DNA of 7,521 nucleotides from contig DOHC01000003.1 of NCBI GenBank assembly GCA_003535475.1, positions 3,830 through 11,350 on the forward strand, in the 5' to 3' direction. The stretch comes from Nitrospiraceae bacterium. Lineage in GTDB: Bacteria > Nitrospirota > Thermodesulfovibrionia > Thermodesulfovibrionales > UBA1546. A model generated the notes under the pieces. The model was not told the DNA's origin. It saw only the letters and a program-made list of their open reading frames with translations, and ran no database searches. Below are positions 1-5,654 of this stretch, in pieces. Position 1 is the stretch's first letter. Each line of letters starts with the position of its first letter. Position numbers and translations under genes: made by a program.

Positions 1-1
1 A

Positions 2-1057
2 AGAGGAGACATAAGGCAATTTGCCGTACTCGTTTCTTCCGCTCTTGGGCTGACACCCGAGAAGGGAACAACCGTTGAACTCAAGAAAGAACAAATGATA
101 AGGATTGTTCTCAAAAATGGGCTTGCCCTTGATTTTACGGAGCTTAAGTCCGGAATCAGAGATAATCTTGCTGAGAGAGATTTCACAATGAATGCCATCG
201 CATGGTCACCCGGCACAGGCATTATTGATCCGTTTAACGGCGTAAAAGACATCGCAAAGCACAGGATTAAAGCTATATCAATAGATAATTTCAGGAATGA
301 CCCGTTAAGGCTGCTAAGAACTTACCGCTTTGTTTCAGAACTCGGATGGAAGGCAGAGCCGGAAACAAGAAAAATGGTAAGGCATCTGAGAAAAGAAATC
401 AGGAAATCAGCGTCTGAAAGGATCACGCTTGAGTTTTTTAAGCTCCTTAATTTCAAAAACTTTCATAATGCCCTTAAAACGGCATCGGATGACAGGCTGC
501 TTGAATGTTTTCTGTCCATCCCGCACAAAAGACTTCTTGAAAATATCAGAACTATTCCTTCCCTTGAATTGTGCATTAAAAAACTTCCCTTAAACTTCAA
601 ACGAAATATTGAAAAACCTTTTTCTCAGGAACTAACCTTTCATGGTCTTCTCAGACTTGAGCAGGTTCTTTACAGTTCAGCATTGAACAAAAACAGACTG
701 CGATTGAGCAGGGTTATATTCGAGAGGCTCAAGATAGTTCATAAGCTTCTATCTAAACCAGAAAAACAGGATATATTCTCGCAGAAAAATCTTTTTAACA
801 CTTTCTTTAAAGCAAAAGATTCTGCCTTTGACCTCCTCATACTCTCAGAAAATGTAAAACTTCTTAGTCAATTAGAATGGTTTAATAAGATATGGAAAAG
901 GAGTTGTCTTACGTCAGAGGAGATTATGGATATAACAGGGCTTAAAGGGGGAGTAAAACTCGGAAAACTCATTTACGGATTGAAAAAGATGCAGTTTGAA
1001 GGTAAGCTTAAGACGAAAAAAGAGGCAGTAACATGGTTGAAGGGTGAGAGGATTTAA
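2..1057 (+). CDS. cca: tRNA nucleotidyltransferase / poly(A) polymerase family protein, 5'-truncated
   Basis: This is the C-terminal 351 residues of a class II nucleotidyltransferase, the family that adds CCA (or only A, or CC) to tRNA 3' ends, or poly(A) tails. The frame is already open at base 2, so the ATG at 95 is an internal Met; the codons before it read as the normal lead-in (GDIRQFAVLVSSALGL). The catalytic GGxVRD and DxD motifs must lie off the left edge. Seen here are a motif-B-like ERDFTMNAIA, then DPFNGVKDI, then the nucleotide-recognition and neck region NDPLRLLRTYRFVSELGW, and a long helical C-terminus ending TGLKGGVKLGKLIYGLKK, typical of the family tail. The usual EDxxR motif reads NDPLR, so the first acidic residue is Asn. 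The family is clear. Whether the enzyme adds CCA, A or CC cannot be told from this part, so the symbol is provisional. No HD domain is seen. Confidence 0.88.
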   Translation, partial: RGDIRQFAVLVSSALGLTPEKGTTVELKKEQMIRIVLKNGLALDFTELKSGIRDNLAERDFTMNAIAWSPGTGIIDPFNGVKDIAKHRIKAISIDNFRNDPLRLLRTYRFVSELGWKAEPETRKMVRHLRKEIRKSASERITLEFFKLLNFKNFHNALKTASDDRLLECFLSIPHKRLLENIRTIPSLELCIKKLPLNFKRNIEKPFSQELTFHGLLRLEQVLYSSALNKNRLRLSRVIFERLKIVHKLLSKPEKQDIFSQKNLFNTFFKAKDSAFDLLILSENVKLLSQLEWFNKIWKRSCLTSEEIMDITGLKGGVKLGKLIYGLKKMQFEGKLKTKKEAVTWLKGERI

Positions 1058-1077
1058 TGACACACTTGAGGGATTTT

Positions 1078-1100
1078 AATAGTCGCTGACCCTATTTTTT
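1078..1100 (+). terminator. weak candidate terminator after the nucleotidyltransferase gene
   Basis: About 20 bases after the stop, AATAGTC can pair with GA(CC)CTATT around a GCT loop, with CC bulged, and the 3' arm runs into a tract of six T. The stem is short and AT-rich, so this is only a plausible intrinsic terminator. The same bases lie just beyond the 3' end of the opposing RHH gene. Confidence 0.3.
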
Positions 1101-1119
1101 CAAACTTGTTTTTTTCATG

Positions 1120-1380
1120 TCAGGCGGCTCCTTTCTTAGCTTTTTGCGAGGAGAGTGTCTCTATCGCTATTCGCAAGGCGTCTCTGATGAGTTCCACTCT
1201 ATGAAGTCGTTCGCCGATGAATTCAAGGCTGTCAATAGATATTCGCAAAGCGTCTCTGATGAGTTCCGCTCTGGGCGTCCCAGTGCGGTCGGCAATTCCG
1301 TCTAACCGCTATAAAAGGTCACGATCCATGTGCATTGATATGAGCACCCGTGCGTCTTCTTTCTTCGTTCCTCTTTTCAT
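1120..1380 (-). pseudogene. ribbon-helix-helix (CopG/Arc-type) regulator with in-frame amber codon and internal duplication
   Basis: Read on the minus strand from ATG (1378-1380) this is one continuous 86-codon frame ending in TGA (1120-1122), broken only by TAG at codon 24 (1309-1311). Codons 11-23 give RVLISMHMDRDLL, an RHH beta-strand and the start of helix 1. After the TAG the same frame continues RLDGIADRTGTPRAELIRDA, which completes the two-helix DNA-binding fold of CopG/Arc repressors and many antitoxins. Residues 39-47 (ELIRDALRI) recur at 63-71, from a 32-bp direct repeat 72 bp apart. There is a strong SD (GGAGGTGA, 1385-1392) and a TATAAT upstream, so the start is convincing. After the TAG no ATG, GTG or TTG in a good SD context is seen, so a separate downstream product is unlikely. 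It is most likely a recently inactivated gene; a sequencing error or stop readthrough are alternatives. It lies 118 bp downstream of the DUF262-HNH gene, with its own promoter. Confidence 0.72.
1169..1272. repeat. 32-bp imperfect direct repeat (two copies, 72-bp period) inside the RHH gene
   Basis: Copies lie at 1169-1200 and 1241-1272 and match at 30 of 32 bases (mismatches G/A at base 10 and A/G at base 29). The 72-bp offset equals 24 codons, so the second RHH helix is duplicated in frame (RAELIRDALRI and RVELIRDALRI on the minus strand). Confidence 0.85.
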
Positions 1381-1401
1381 TCACTCACCTCCGCCCGTCA
1401 T

Positions 1402-1441
1402 ATTATATGTTATATGGAACTACGAACCTTCGCCTAGTTCC
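1402..1441 (-). promoter_or_regulatory. promoter and candidate palindromic operator of the RHH gene
   Basis: On the minus strand a perfect TATAAT (1402-1407) sits about 15 bases before the SD and 22 bases before the ATG. No good -35 hexamer is found at 16-19 bp spacing. Instead the position is covered by an inverted repeat, GGAACTA (1416-1422) and TAGTTCC (1435-1441), with an inner CGAA/TTCG pair. RHH proteins commonly autoregulate through such palindromes, so this could be the operator. The binding role is inference; the -10 box and inverted repeat are read directly. Confidence 0.5.
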
Positions 1442-1498
1442 ACTGGTTCCTGTTTCTACTGGTTTTCTTGTAACTTTAAACTTCTAGTTTTGTGATGA

Positions 1499-2869
1499 TT
1501 AATGATCGGATATAAAAAATTTGGAGAAATCTTTGTCCCTTTTCATAGAATTGTGACTCTTGCACATTAGTTGAGCGTTTGAAACGTCTGTTGGCCCACC
1601 CTGCGACCAGGGTATTATATGGTCAATAGTTGCATTTTCCCATTGAAGAGTTTTTTCACAGATAGGATATGAACATTTTTTGTTTTTAGACCGTTGCCAA
1701 ACTTGTTCCTTCTGAGCAATACTAAATAAACGAGTTTTATCCTTTTTCTTACTAAATGCTCGCAGTAAAATTTCTTTTAATATCTCACAACGCATTTTTC
1801 TATATTCTTTTGAATCAGTAGTTTTCTGTGTTGTTGACCAGTACTTATAAAAAGGGGTATTCGTAAATTTCTTTAAATAACTAAATTCTCTATTCTGATG
1901 TGCAACTGTTATTTCTGCAATCCTACTCGAGAACCCAGAAAGTTCTTGTTTTGCTTTTTCGTAATTTTTGTGAAAAATAAAACCCGCATGCTCAAGCTCC
2001 ATAATAGCTGTAAAAAGAGAATAAAAATCTGAGGTTTTCCTAATAAATCTTGTGTTTTTCCCTAAGTCTAAGGTCTTTATAATTTTACATATTTTTAGAA
2101 ATCTTGTTTTGGCCGTTTTAAGTTCCCTATTGCTTATTTCTACACCGAGTGCTTTATCAATAGCTGATTTCTTGTTAAGAATCTCATTTTTATTGATAGA
2201 GATTAATAATTCTAAAGTAATCTCAGTATCTTTCATCCTTCCTTTTTGTTCGCTTGACATGTAAAAAACATCATTAAATTTCTTGCTCAGCTCCTTTGCT
2301 AATTTTAAAACTGGTTTATCAATATACTCTGCATTTCTTCTTTCTTGATTTGAAAGGGGCCTACCTTGCGTATTAATCCGCACAAAGGCCTCTATAATAT
2401 CAGCTATGCCTTGGTTTGATCCTTCACTTTCATCTTTAAGTTCAATATGTCCTGTCGGTATAAGGAAATTCCAAAAATTCTTTTGTTGAATACTTGATAA
2501 CTTCGAAAAATTATAATTTTCAATCAACTCCTTTAACTTCTTTTTTCTTTCAGGACTAACTTGAATCTTATCAGGCGATAATTTTTTGCAGAACAAAAAG
2601 ACTGTTTCAAGGCGCTGTTTTCCATCTATTACATCATTTATATAACATTTTCTTCTTTTGTCCCATCGTTTGAATAAAAACGCGGTAGGACACGGCATTC
2701 CTTCTAAAATAGTCTTGATAAATTTTCTTCTGTCCGATATTTCCCATACAGATTTTCTCTGGAAAGCAGGATTTAAATTGAGCGACTTATATATTTCGTT
2801 TAGGCTTTGAAGGGTTTGATTATTATATGAAACCCTTATTAGTCTATCCGCATTATCAATATCTTCCAC
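1499..2869 (-). CDS. DUF262-HNH protein, GmrSD/SspE-like modification-dependent restriction nuclease
   Basis: This is a 456-residue single-chain protein. Residues about 15-185 carry DUF262 (GmrS-type NTP-binding) motifs: NPAFQRKSVW (33-42), IDGKQRL (81-87, the family's DGQQR box with K for Q), and FVRINTQGRPLSNQERRNA (162-180). A helical, charged middle follows. The C-terminus (about 397-446) is an HNH nuclease: C399 and C404, DH (416-417), GG (424-425), N431, C436, then HN (439-440) and K443. Known DUF262 fusions (GmrSD, SspE) couple NTP hydrolysis to nicking or cutting of modified or phage DNA; such a role here is inferred. The start is GTG, with GGAGG four bases upstream, and a good promoter precedes it. 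Codons are visibly more AT-rich than in the flanking transporter genes, which fits horizontal acquisition. Both ends look intact. No methyltransferase or modification genes are in the window. Confidence 0.85.
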   Translation of the reverse strand: MEDIDNADRLIRVSYNNQTLQSLNEIYKSLNLNPAFQRKSVWEISDRRKFIKTILEGMPCPTAFLFKRWDKRRKCYINDVIDGKQRLETVFLFCKKLSPDKIQVSPERKKKLKELIENYNFSKLSSIQQKNFWNFLIPTGHIELKDESEGSNQGIADIIEAFVRINTQGRPLSNQERRNAEYIDKPVLKLAKELSKKFNDVFYMSSEQKGRMKDTEITLELLISINKNEILNKKSAIDKALGVEISNRELKTAKTRFLKICKIIKTLDLGKNTRFIRKTSDFYSLFTAIMELEHAGFIFHKNYEKAKQELSGFSSRIAEITVAHQNREFSYLKKFTNTPFYKYWSTTQKTTDSKEYRKMRCEILKEILLRAFSKKKDKTRLFSIAQKEQVWQRSKNKKCSYPICEKTLQWENATIDHIIPWSQGGPTDVSNAQLMCKSHNSMKRDKDFSKFFISDH

Positions 2870-2898
2870 AAAGCCTCCACAGTCACTTTTGATGCAGC

Positions 2899-2927
2899 AT
2901 TATATCAGAAAAATAAATACCAATGAA
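2899..2927 (-). promoter_or_regulatory. promoter of the DUF262-HNH gene
   Basis: On the minus strand an extended -10 (TGATATAAT; TATAAT at 2899-2904) is preceded at 17 bp by TTCATT (2922-2927) as a weak -35. Transcription would start near 2891 and give a leader of about 22 bases before the GTG start. The -35 overlaps the bases just past the end of the 49-residue ORF, so the DUF262 gene can be transcribed on its own. Confidence 0.55.
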
Positions 2928-2929
2928 AG

Positions 2930-3079
2930 TCAAATGTCTTCCTCTCTCTTCCTCACCAGCCTCATATTCACCTTATCCATTTCCTCTGCAAATCTCATCA
3001 AACCATTTCTTGTCTTATTTTCAAGATTCTCGTTTTCCAAAGAAACTTTAGGGTCAGGTCTTGCAATAACACTATTCAT
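2930..3079 (-). CDS. hypothetical 49-residue charged protein upstream of the DUF262-HNH gene
   Basis: This is a minus-strand frame from ATG (3077-3079) to TGA (2930-2932), too short for most ORF cut-offs. The product starts MNSVIARPDPKVSLENENLE and ends in a charged helical stretch (RFAEEMDKVNMRLVRKREED). It has no membrane segment or cysteine pair and I recognise no family. A purine-rich stretch with GGAG motifs precedes the ATG. One GGAG abuts the start, too close to act as a normal SD, and another is about 10 bases away. It has the same orientation as the DUF262-HNH gene and ends 60 bases before its start. It could be a small partner or regulator of that gene, a remnant, or chance. Confidence 0.35.
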   Translation of the reverse strand: MNSVIARPDPKVSLENENLENKTRNGLMRFAEEMDKVNMRLVRKREEDI

Positions 3080-3111
3080 CTCCTTTTCTCTCCTTCCTCG
3101 CCCTTTATAAC

Positions 3112-3140
3112 ATTTTTATCTTTAAAAAATCACCTGCCAA
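3112..3140 (-). promoter_or_regulatory. possible promoter for the 49-residue ORF
   Basis: On the minus strand TTGGCA (3135-3140) is followed after 17 bp by AAAAAT (3112-3117). The -35 matches consensus at 5 of 6 bases and the -10 at 4 of 6. Transcription would begin about 26 bases before the ATG. In AT-rich DNA such matches are common, so this is tentative. Confidence 0.28.
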
Positions 3141-3179
3141 GCCAAAATAGAAACATCAGGTTTTCATACTGCCGCAAAG

Positions 3180-3377
3180 CTAACGGGTTCTCCTACGCCT
3201 TGCTACCCCGTATCTCGCCCTGCTCTCCCTGACCTCAAAGCCGATTTTTCTTTTCTTCGTCTCCGGCGGTGTCATAAGCTGACGAATAGCGTCAAAAACA
3301 ACCTTGAACTGGCTGTCGTATTTCTTTTCCATCTCTTCTATCTTCCGTGGAGTTCCCCCGATATTGTAGACATTCAT
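3180..3377 (-). pseudogene. C-terminal fragment of the split ORF6N-domain protein
   Basis: This frame encodes 65 residues, most of which match the usual C-terminal tail of ORF6N proteins: [20 protein letters not shown], then [20 protein letters not shown]. The first ten residues ([10 protein letters not shown]) do not resemble that family. The ATG overlaps the TGA of the preceding ORF6N fragment by ATGA, so coupled translation is physically possible, but the fragment has no DNA-binding part of its own. It ends in an arginine-rich run (ARRRRTR) and TAG. It is best read as the out-of-frame remainder of the gene starting at 3733, separated by a replaced stretch. A genuine small independent protein is much less likely. 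Confidence 0.6.
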
Positions 3378-3733
3378 AGATTACCACAAGCAGCCCTTTC
3401 GAAGTCATAAGGGTTGACATGCACAGCGCGCTTGCTATTTAGAACACTCGATAGCATGGCAACTCCCTGTTCAGTAAAAGCATAAGGCAAGTATTTGGAA
3501 TGCTTGCCTCTCTTTAAGGTACCAAAATGGCGCCTTAAATATTCATATTCTTCTTTTGACAGTTGAATCATAAAATCTGCCGGAAAACGGTCAAGATTTC
3601 GTTTAACTTGTCTTTTTAGGTGTTTAACCTCTACACCATAAAGCTCTGCAAGGTCGGCATCTAACATGACCTTTTGTCCACGAATCAGCAGAATTTTCCT
3701 TTCAATCACTTCAACTGGAATAAGTGTGTTCAT
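3374..3733 (-). CDS. ORF6N domain protein, truncated by frame disruption
   Basis: The product is 119 residues. Residues 5-103 are a full ORF6N domain, with [20 protein letters not shown], the [20 protein letters not shown] helix pair, [13 protein letters not shown] and the closing [19 protein letters not shown]6N is a presumed DNA-binding domain, shared with KilA-N-type phage antirepressors and mobile-element genes. After VHVN the expected helix (usually of the type IxIMRAFVKLREML) is replaced by [12 protein letters not shown] and a stop. The family's tail reappears in another frame at 3180-3377. The start is set by a strong SD (AGGAGGAG, five or fewer bases before ATG). Intact relatives are roughly 170-190 residues, so this copy is broken, though the DNA-binding domain could still be made. 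Confidence 0.78.
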   Translation of the reverse strand: MNTLIPVEVIERKILLIRGQKVMLDADLAELYGVEVKHLKRQVKRNLDRFPADFMIQLSKEEYEYLRRHFGTLKRGKHSKYLPYAFTEQGVAMLSSVLNSKRAVHVNPYDFERAACGNL

Positions 3734-3755
3734 GTCTCCTCCTGAATTTCCCTCA

Positions 3756-3785
3756 ATATTAATTGTTACAGCAAAAGAAATTCAA
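3756..3785 (-). promoter_or_regulatory. possible promoter of the ORF6N gene
   Basis: On the minus strand TTGAAT (3780-3785) and TAATAT (3756-3761) are 18 bp apart, each matching consensus at 4 of 6 bases. This places the start of transcription about 15-17 bases before the ATG and just ahead of the strong SD. It would be divergent from the permease promoter at 3865-3892. Confidence 0.35.
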
Positions 3786-3864
3786 TAGCCGGATTGCCTC
3801 ATCAAAAATCTGCGCGAAAAAGACGCAATAGTCCCCTGCGGAAAGGATAAAATTTGAAAATACT

Positions 3865-3892
3865 TTGTCAAAAGATTATGCTACTTTATAGT
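3865..3892 (+). promoter_or_regulatory. promoter of the ABC permease operon
   Basis: TTGTCA (3865-3870) and TATAGT (3887-3892) each match the sigma-70 consensus at 5 of 6 bases, with a 16-bp spacer. Transcription would begin near 3899, just before the GGAGG (3901-3905). So short a leader supports translation starting at 3914 rather than at the ATG 110 bases further on. Confidence 0.6.
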
Positions 3893-3913
3893 TTTAAATA
3901 GGAGGTTTTAACT

Positions 3914-4846
3914 ATTAAACTCTATATCCTAAAAAGGCTTCTTGTCTTAGTCCTTCTGCTTTTCGGCATTACGCTTCTTACATTTTCCCTTACAAAGGCA
4001 CTTCCCGGAGACCCTGTTCAGAGCATGGTAGGCGAGAGGGCACAGCCTGAGGTAATAGAAAAGATAAGAAAACAACTCGGCGCTGATAAAGACGTCTTCA
4101 GCCAGTATGCAGGATACGTAAAGCTGCTGATGAAGGGTGAGATGGGAAGGTCGTATTACACAAACAGAAAAGTCCTTGACGACATCCTCATAAAATTCCC
4201 CAACACTATGAAACTTGCATTCGGGGCAATGGTTATAGCTGTTCCAACAGGAATCCTTTTAGGCTTTATTGCCGCATATAAAAAAGATACGCCTGTTGAC
4301 AGGATTATATCGGCAGTCTCTATAACCGGCTTGAGCGTTCCTGTGTTCTGGAGCGGCCTTATGATAATGCTGTTTCTCAGTCTGAAACTGAGACTTTTCC
4401 CTCCATCAGGCACAGGCGACATAAGGTTTCTTGTCATGCCGGCGCTCACACTGTCCCTTCCTGCCATTGCAACACTCGCAAGAGTTACACGGACTTCTGT
4501 AATAGAGATAAGCGAGATGCCTTTTATAGGCACGGCAAGGGCAAAAGGCCTGAGCGTCTTTAGAATTAATGCCATACATATATTCAGAAATATTCTTATT
4601 CCTTTGGTCACTATAATCGGGCTTGATATCGCAAGTTATTTAAACGGCGCCGTGCTTACAGAGACAATATTCGGCTGGGACGGCATCGGAAGATTTACGA
4701 TGGACGGGATAATAAAGAGGGATTATCCTGTTATCATGGGGTGTATAATCATAGGCACTGTTGTTTTTGTCCTTATCAATATCATAGTTGACATCCTGTA
4801 TCATTACCTTGATCCGAGGGTAAGGCTCTATGCATCTGACAGGTAA
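3914..4846 (+). CDS. DppB/OppB-family ABC transporter permease, probable AUU start
   Basis: This is an inner-membrane permease subunit of a peptide/nickel-type ABC importer (BPD_transp_1 family), 310 residues if begun at ATT 3914. The first ATG (4025) would remove transmembrane helix 1 and the hallmark LPGDPV (residues 30-35; usually APGDP), and it lacks an SD at proper distance. The frame opens after a TAG at 3899-3901 and has no ATG, GTG or TTG before 4025, whereas GGAGG (3901-3905) lies exactly eight bases before ATT. Five to six further hydrophobic segments follow. The EAA loop that docks the ATPase is GTARAKGLS (about 206-214), and the family end ETIFGWDGIGR...DPRVRL is intact. It overlaps the next permease by 17 bp, so the two are probably co-translated. 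Substrate is unknown: peptides, nickel and other oligomers are all carried by this family. No binding protein or ATPase gene is in the window. Confidence 0.85.
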   Translation: MKLYILKRLLVLVLLLFGITLLTFSLTKALPGDPVQSMVGERAQPEVIEKIRKQLGADKDVFSQYAGYVKLLMKGEMGRSYYTNRKVLDDILIKFPNTMKLAFGAMVIAVPTGILLGFIAAYKKDTPVDRIISAVSITGLSVPVFWSGLMIMLFLSLKLRLFPPSGTGDIRFLVMPALTLSLPAIATLARVTRTSVIEISEMPFIGTARAKGLSVFRINAIHIFRNILIPLVTIIGLDIASYLNGAVLTETIFGWDGIGRFTMDGIIKRDYPVIMGCIIIGTVVFVLINIIVDILYHYLDPRVRLYASDR

Positions 4847-5633
4847 AATAGCAGGTGTCACGATAATTATAATATCCATCCTTGCGGTATTTTCCTCTTT
4901 TCTTTCACCTTACGACCCTGAAAAGATTGACCTTGACTCCATAAAAGAACCGCCGGGCATCAAACATCCCTTCGGCACTGACAACAAAGGAAGGGATATT
5001 CTTTCAAGGGTGCTTTACGGCGGAAGAATATCCGTAAGCATTGCCGTGATAGCGGCATCCATCTCTATGTTCATCGGGCTTGTTATGGGGCTGTGCTCAG
5101 GCTATCTCGGCGGCAAGATTGATACCGCAATCATGGCAATTGTAGACCTTATTCTTGCATTCCCTTCCCTGCTGCTTGCAATAGGAGTATCCATAATATT
5201 TCCGGCTGGAATATATACGGTAATGATCGCTATAGCCTTTGTTGGATGGGCATCATTCGCGCGTCTCATAAGGGGACACGTCCTAACCCTGAAAGATGCA
5301 GCGTATATAGAAGCCGCTGAAGCCATAGGATGCAGCAGATTCAGGATACTATTCGTGCATCTGATGCCTCAGTGCCTTCCTATCGGACTTGTTATGGCCG
5401 GCATCAAACTCGGAGGCTATGTCCTGACAGAAGCGTCACTGAGTTTTTTAGGTCTCGGCGCCCAGCCTCCAATGCCGACATGGGGCTCTATGGTAAGCAT
5501 GAACAGGGCATATATTGCGTCAGAGCCGTGGATGGTTTTATTCCCGGGGATGGCAATAGCCGTTACAGCGCTGTGCTTTAATGTTTTAGGCGATGCCCTT
5601 AGAGATAAATACGGGTTAAAGATGAGAATGTGA
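4830..5633 (+). CDS. DppC/OppC-family ABC transporter permease
   Basis: This is the second permease of the same importer, 267 residues, starting inside the end of the first gene (17-bp overlap, ATG preceded by TAAGG). Order of features: N-terminal membrane helix (about 7-25); periplasmic linker with the DppC signature HPFGTDNKGRDILSR (46-60); the membrane core; EAA loop AYIEAAEAIGCSRFRI (158-173) that contacts the ATP-binding subunit; then EASLSFLGLG (201-210), PTWGSM (216-221) and NVLGDALRDK (251-260). All family landmarks are present and the length is normal to slightly short. It would pair with the upstream DppB-type subunit as a heterodimer. The operon ends here within the window, because the next gene is convergent and only 21 bp away; no clear terminator hairpin lies between them. 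Substrate is not predictable. Confidence 0.92.
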   Translation: MHLTGKIAGVTIIIISILAVFSSFLSPYDPEKIDLDSIKEPPGIKHPFGTDNKGRDILSRVLYGGRISVSIAVIAASISMFIGLVMGLCSGYLGGKIDTAIMAIVDLILAFPSLLLAIGVSIIFPAGIYTVMIAIAFVGWASFARLIRGHVLTLKDAAYIEAAEAIGCSRFRILFVHLMPQCLPIGLVMAGIKLGGYVLTEASLSFLGLGAQPPMPTWGSMVSMNRAYIASEPWMVLFPGMAIAVTALCFNVLGDALRDKYGLKMRM

Positions 5634-5654
5634 GGTCTACGACTCGTAAAGAGA

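Noticed and set aside
1309..1311. TAG recoded as an amino acid (for example pyrrolysine)
   Set aside because: No supporting tRNA or pyl genes are visible. The only other TAG ending a frame here is on a damaged gene (3180), so stop usage in this window cannot test the idea.
1117..1495. Plus-strand open frames of 62 and 92 codons
   Set aside because: They lie opposite the RHH gene and its promoter, have no family-like sequence or SD, and their internal repeats are just the RHH helix duplication read backwards.
2889..3110. Plus-strand frame of 73 codons
   Set aside because: It is low-complexity Ser/Leu/Phe sequence opposite the 49-residue minus-strand ORF and overlaps the DUF262 promoter; no SD.
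3786..3864. Possible small gene or RNA between the divergent ORF6N and permease promoters
   Set aside because: No frame with a start and SD and no stable hairpin were seen; it appears to be plain spacer.
4025..4846. Permease starting at the ATG at 4025
   Set aside because: This loses helix 1 and LPGDPV, and the nearest GGAG is 14 bases away; the AUU at 3914 fits the promoter and SD far better.
4156..5581. Open frames opposite or out of frame with the permeases
   Set aside because: Both permease frames show complete family motifs; the overlapping frames have no recognisable sequence or start signals.
5634..5654. Terminator between the convergent permease and dksA genes
   Set aside because: The 21-bp gap and flanks show only a direct repeat (ACGACTC at 5639-5645 and 5657-5663), with no hairpin and T-tract.
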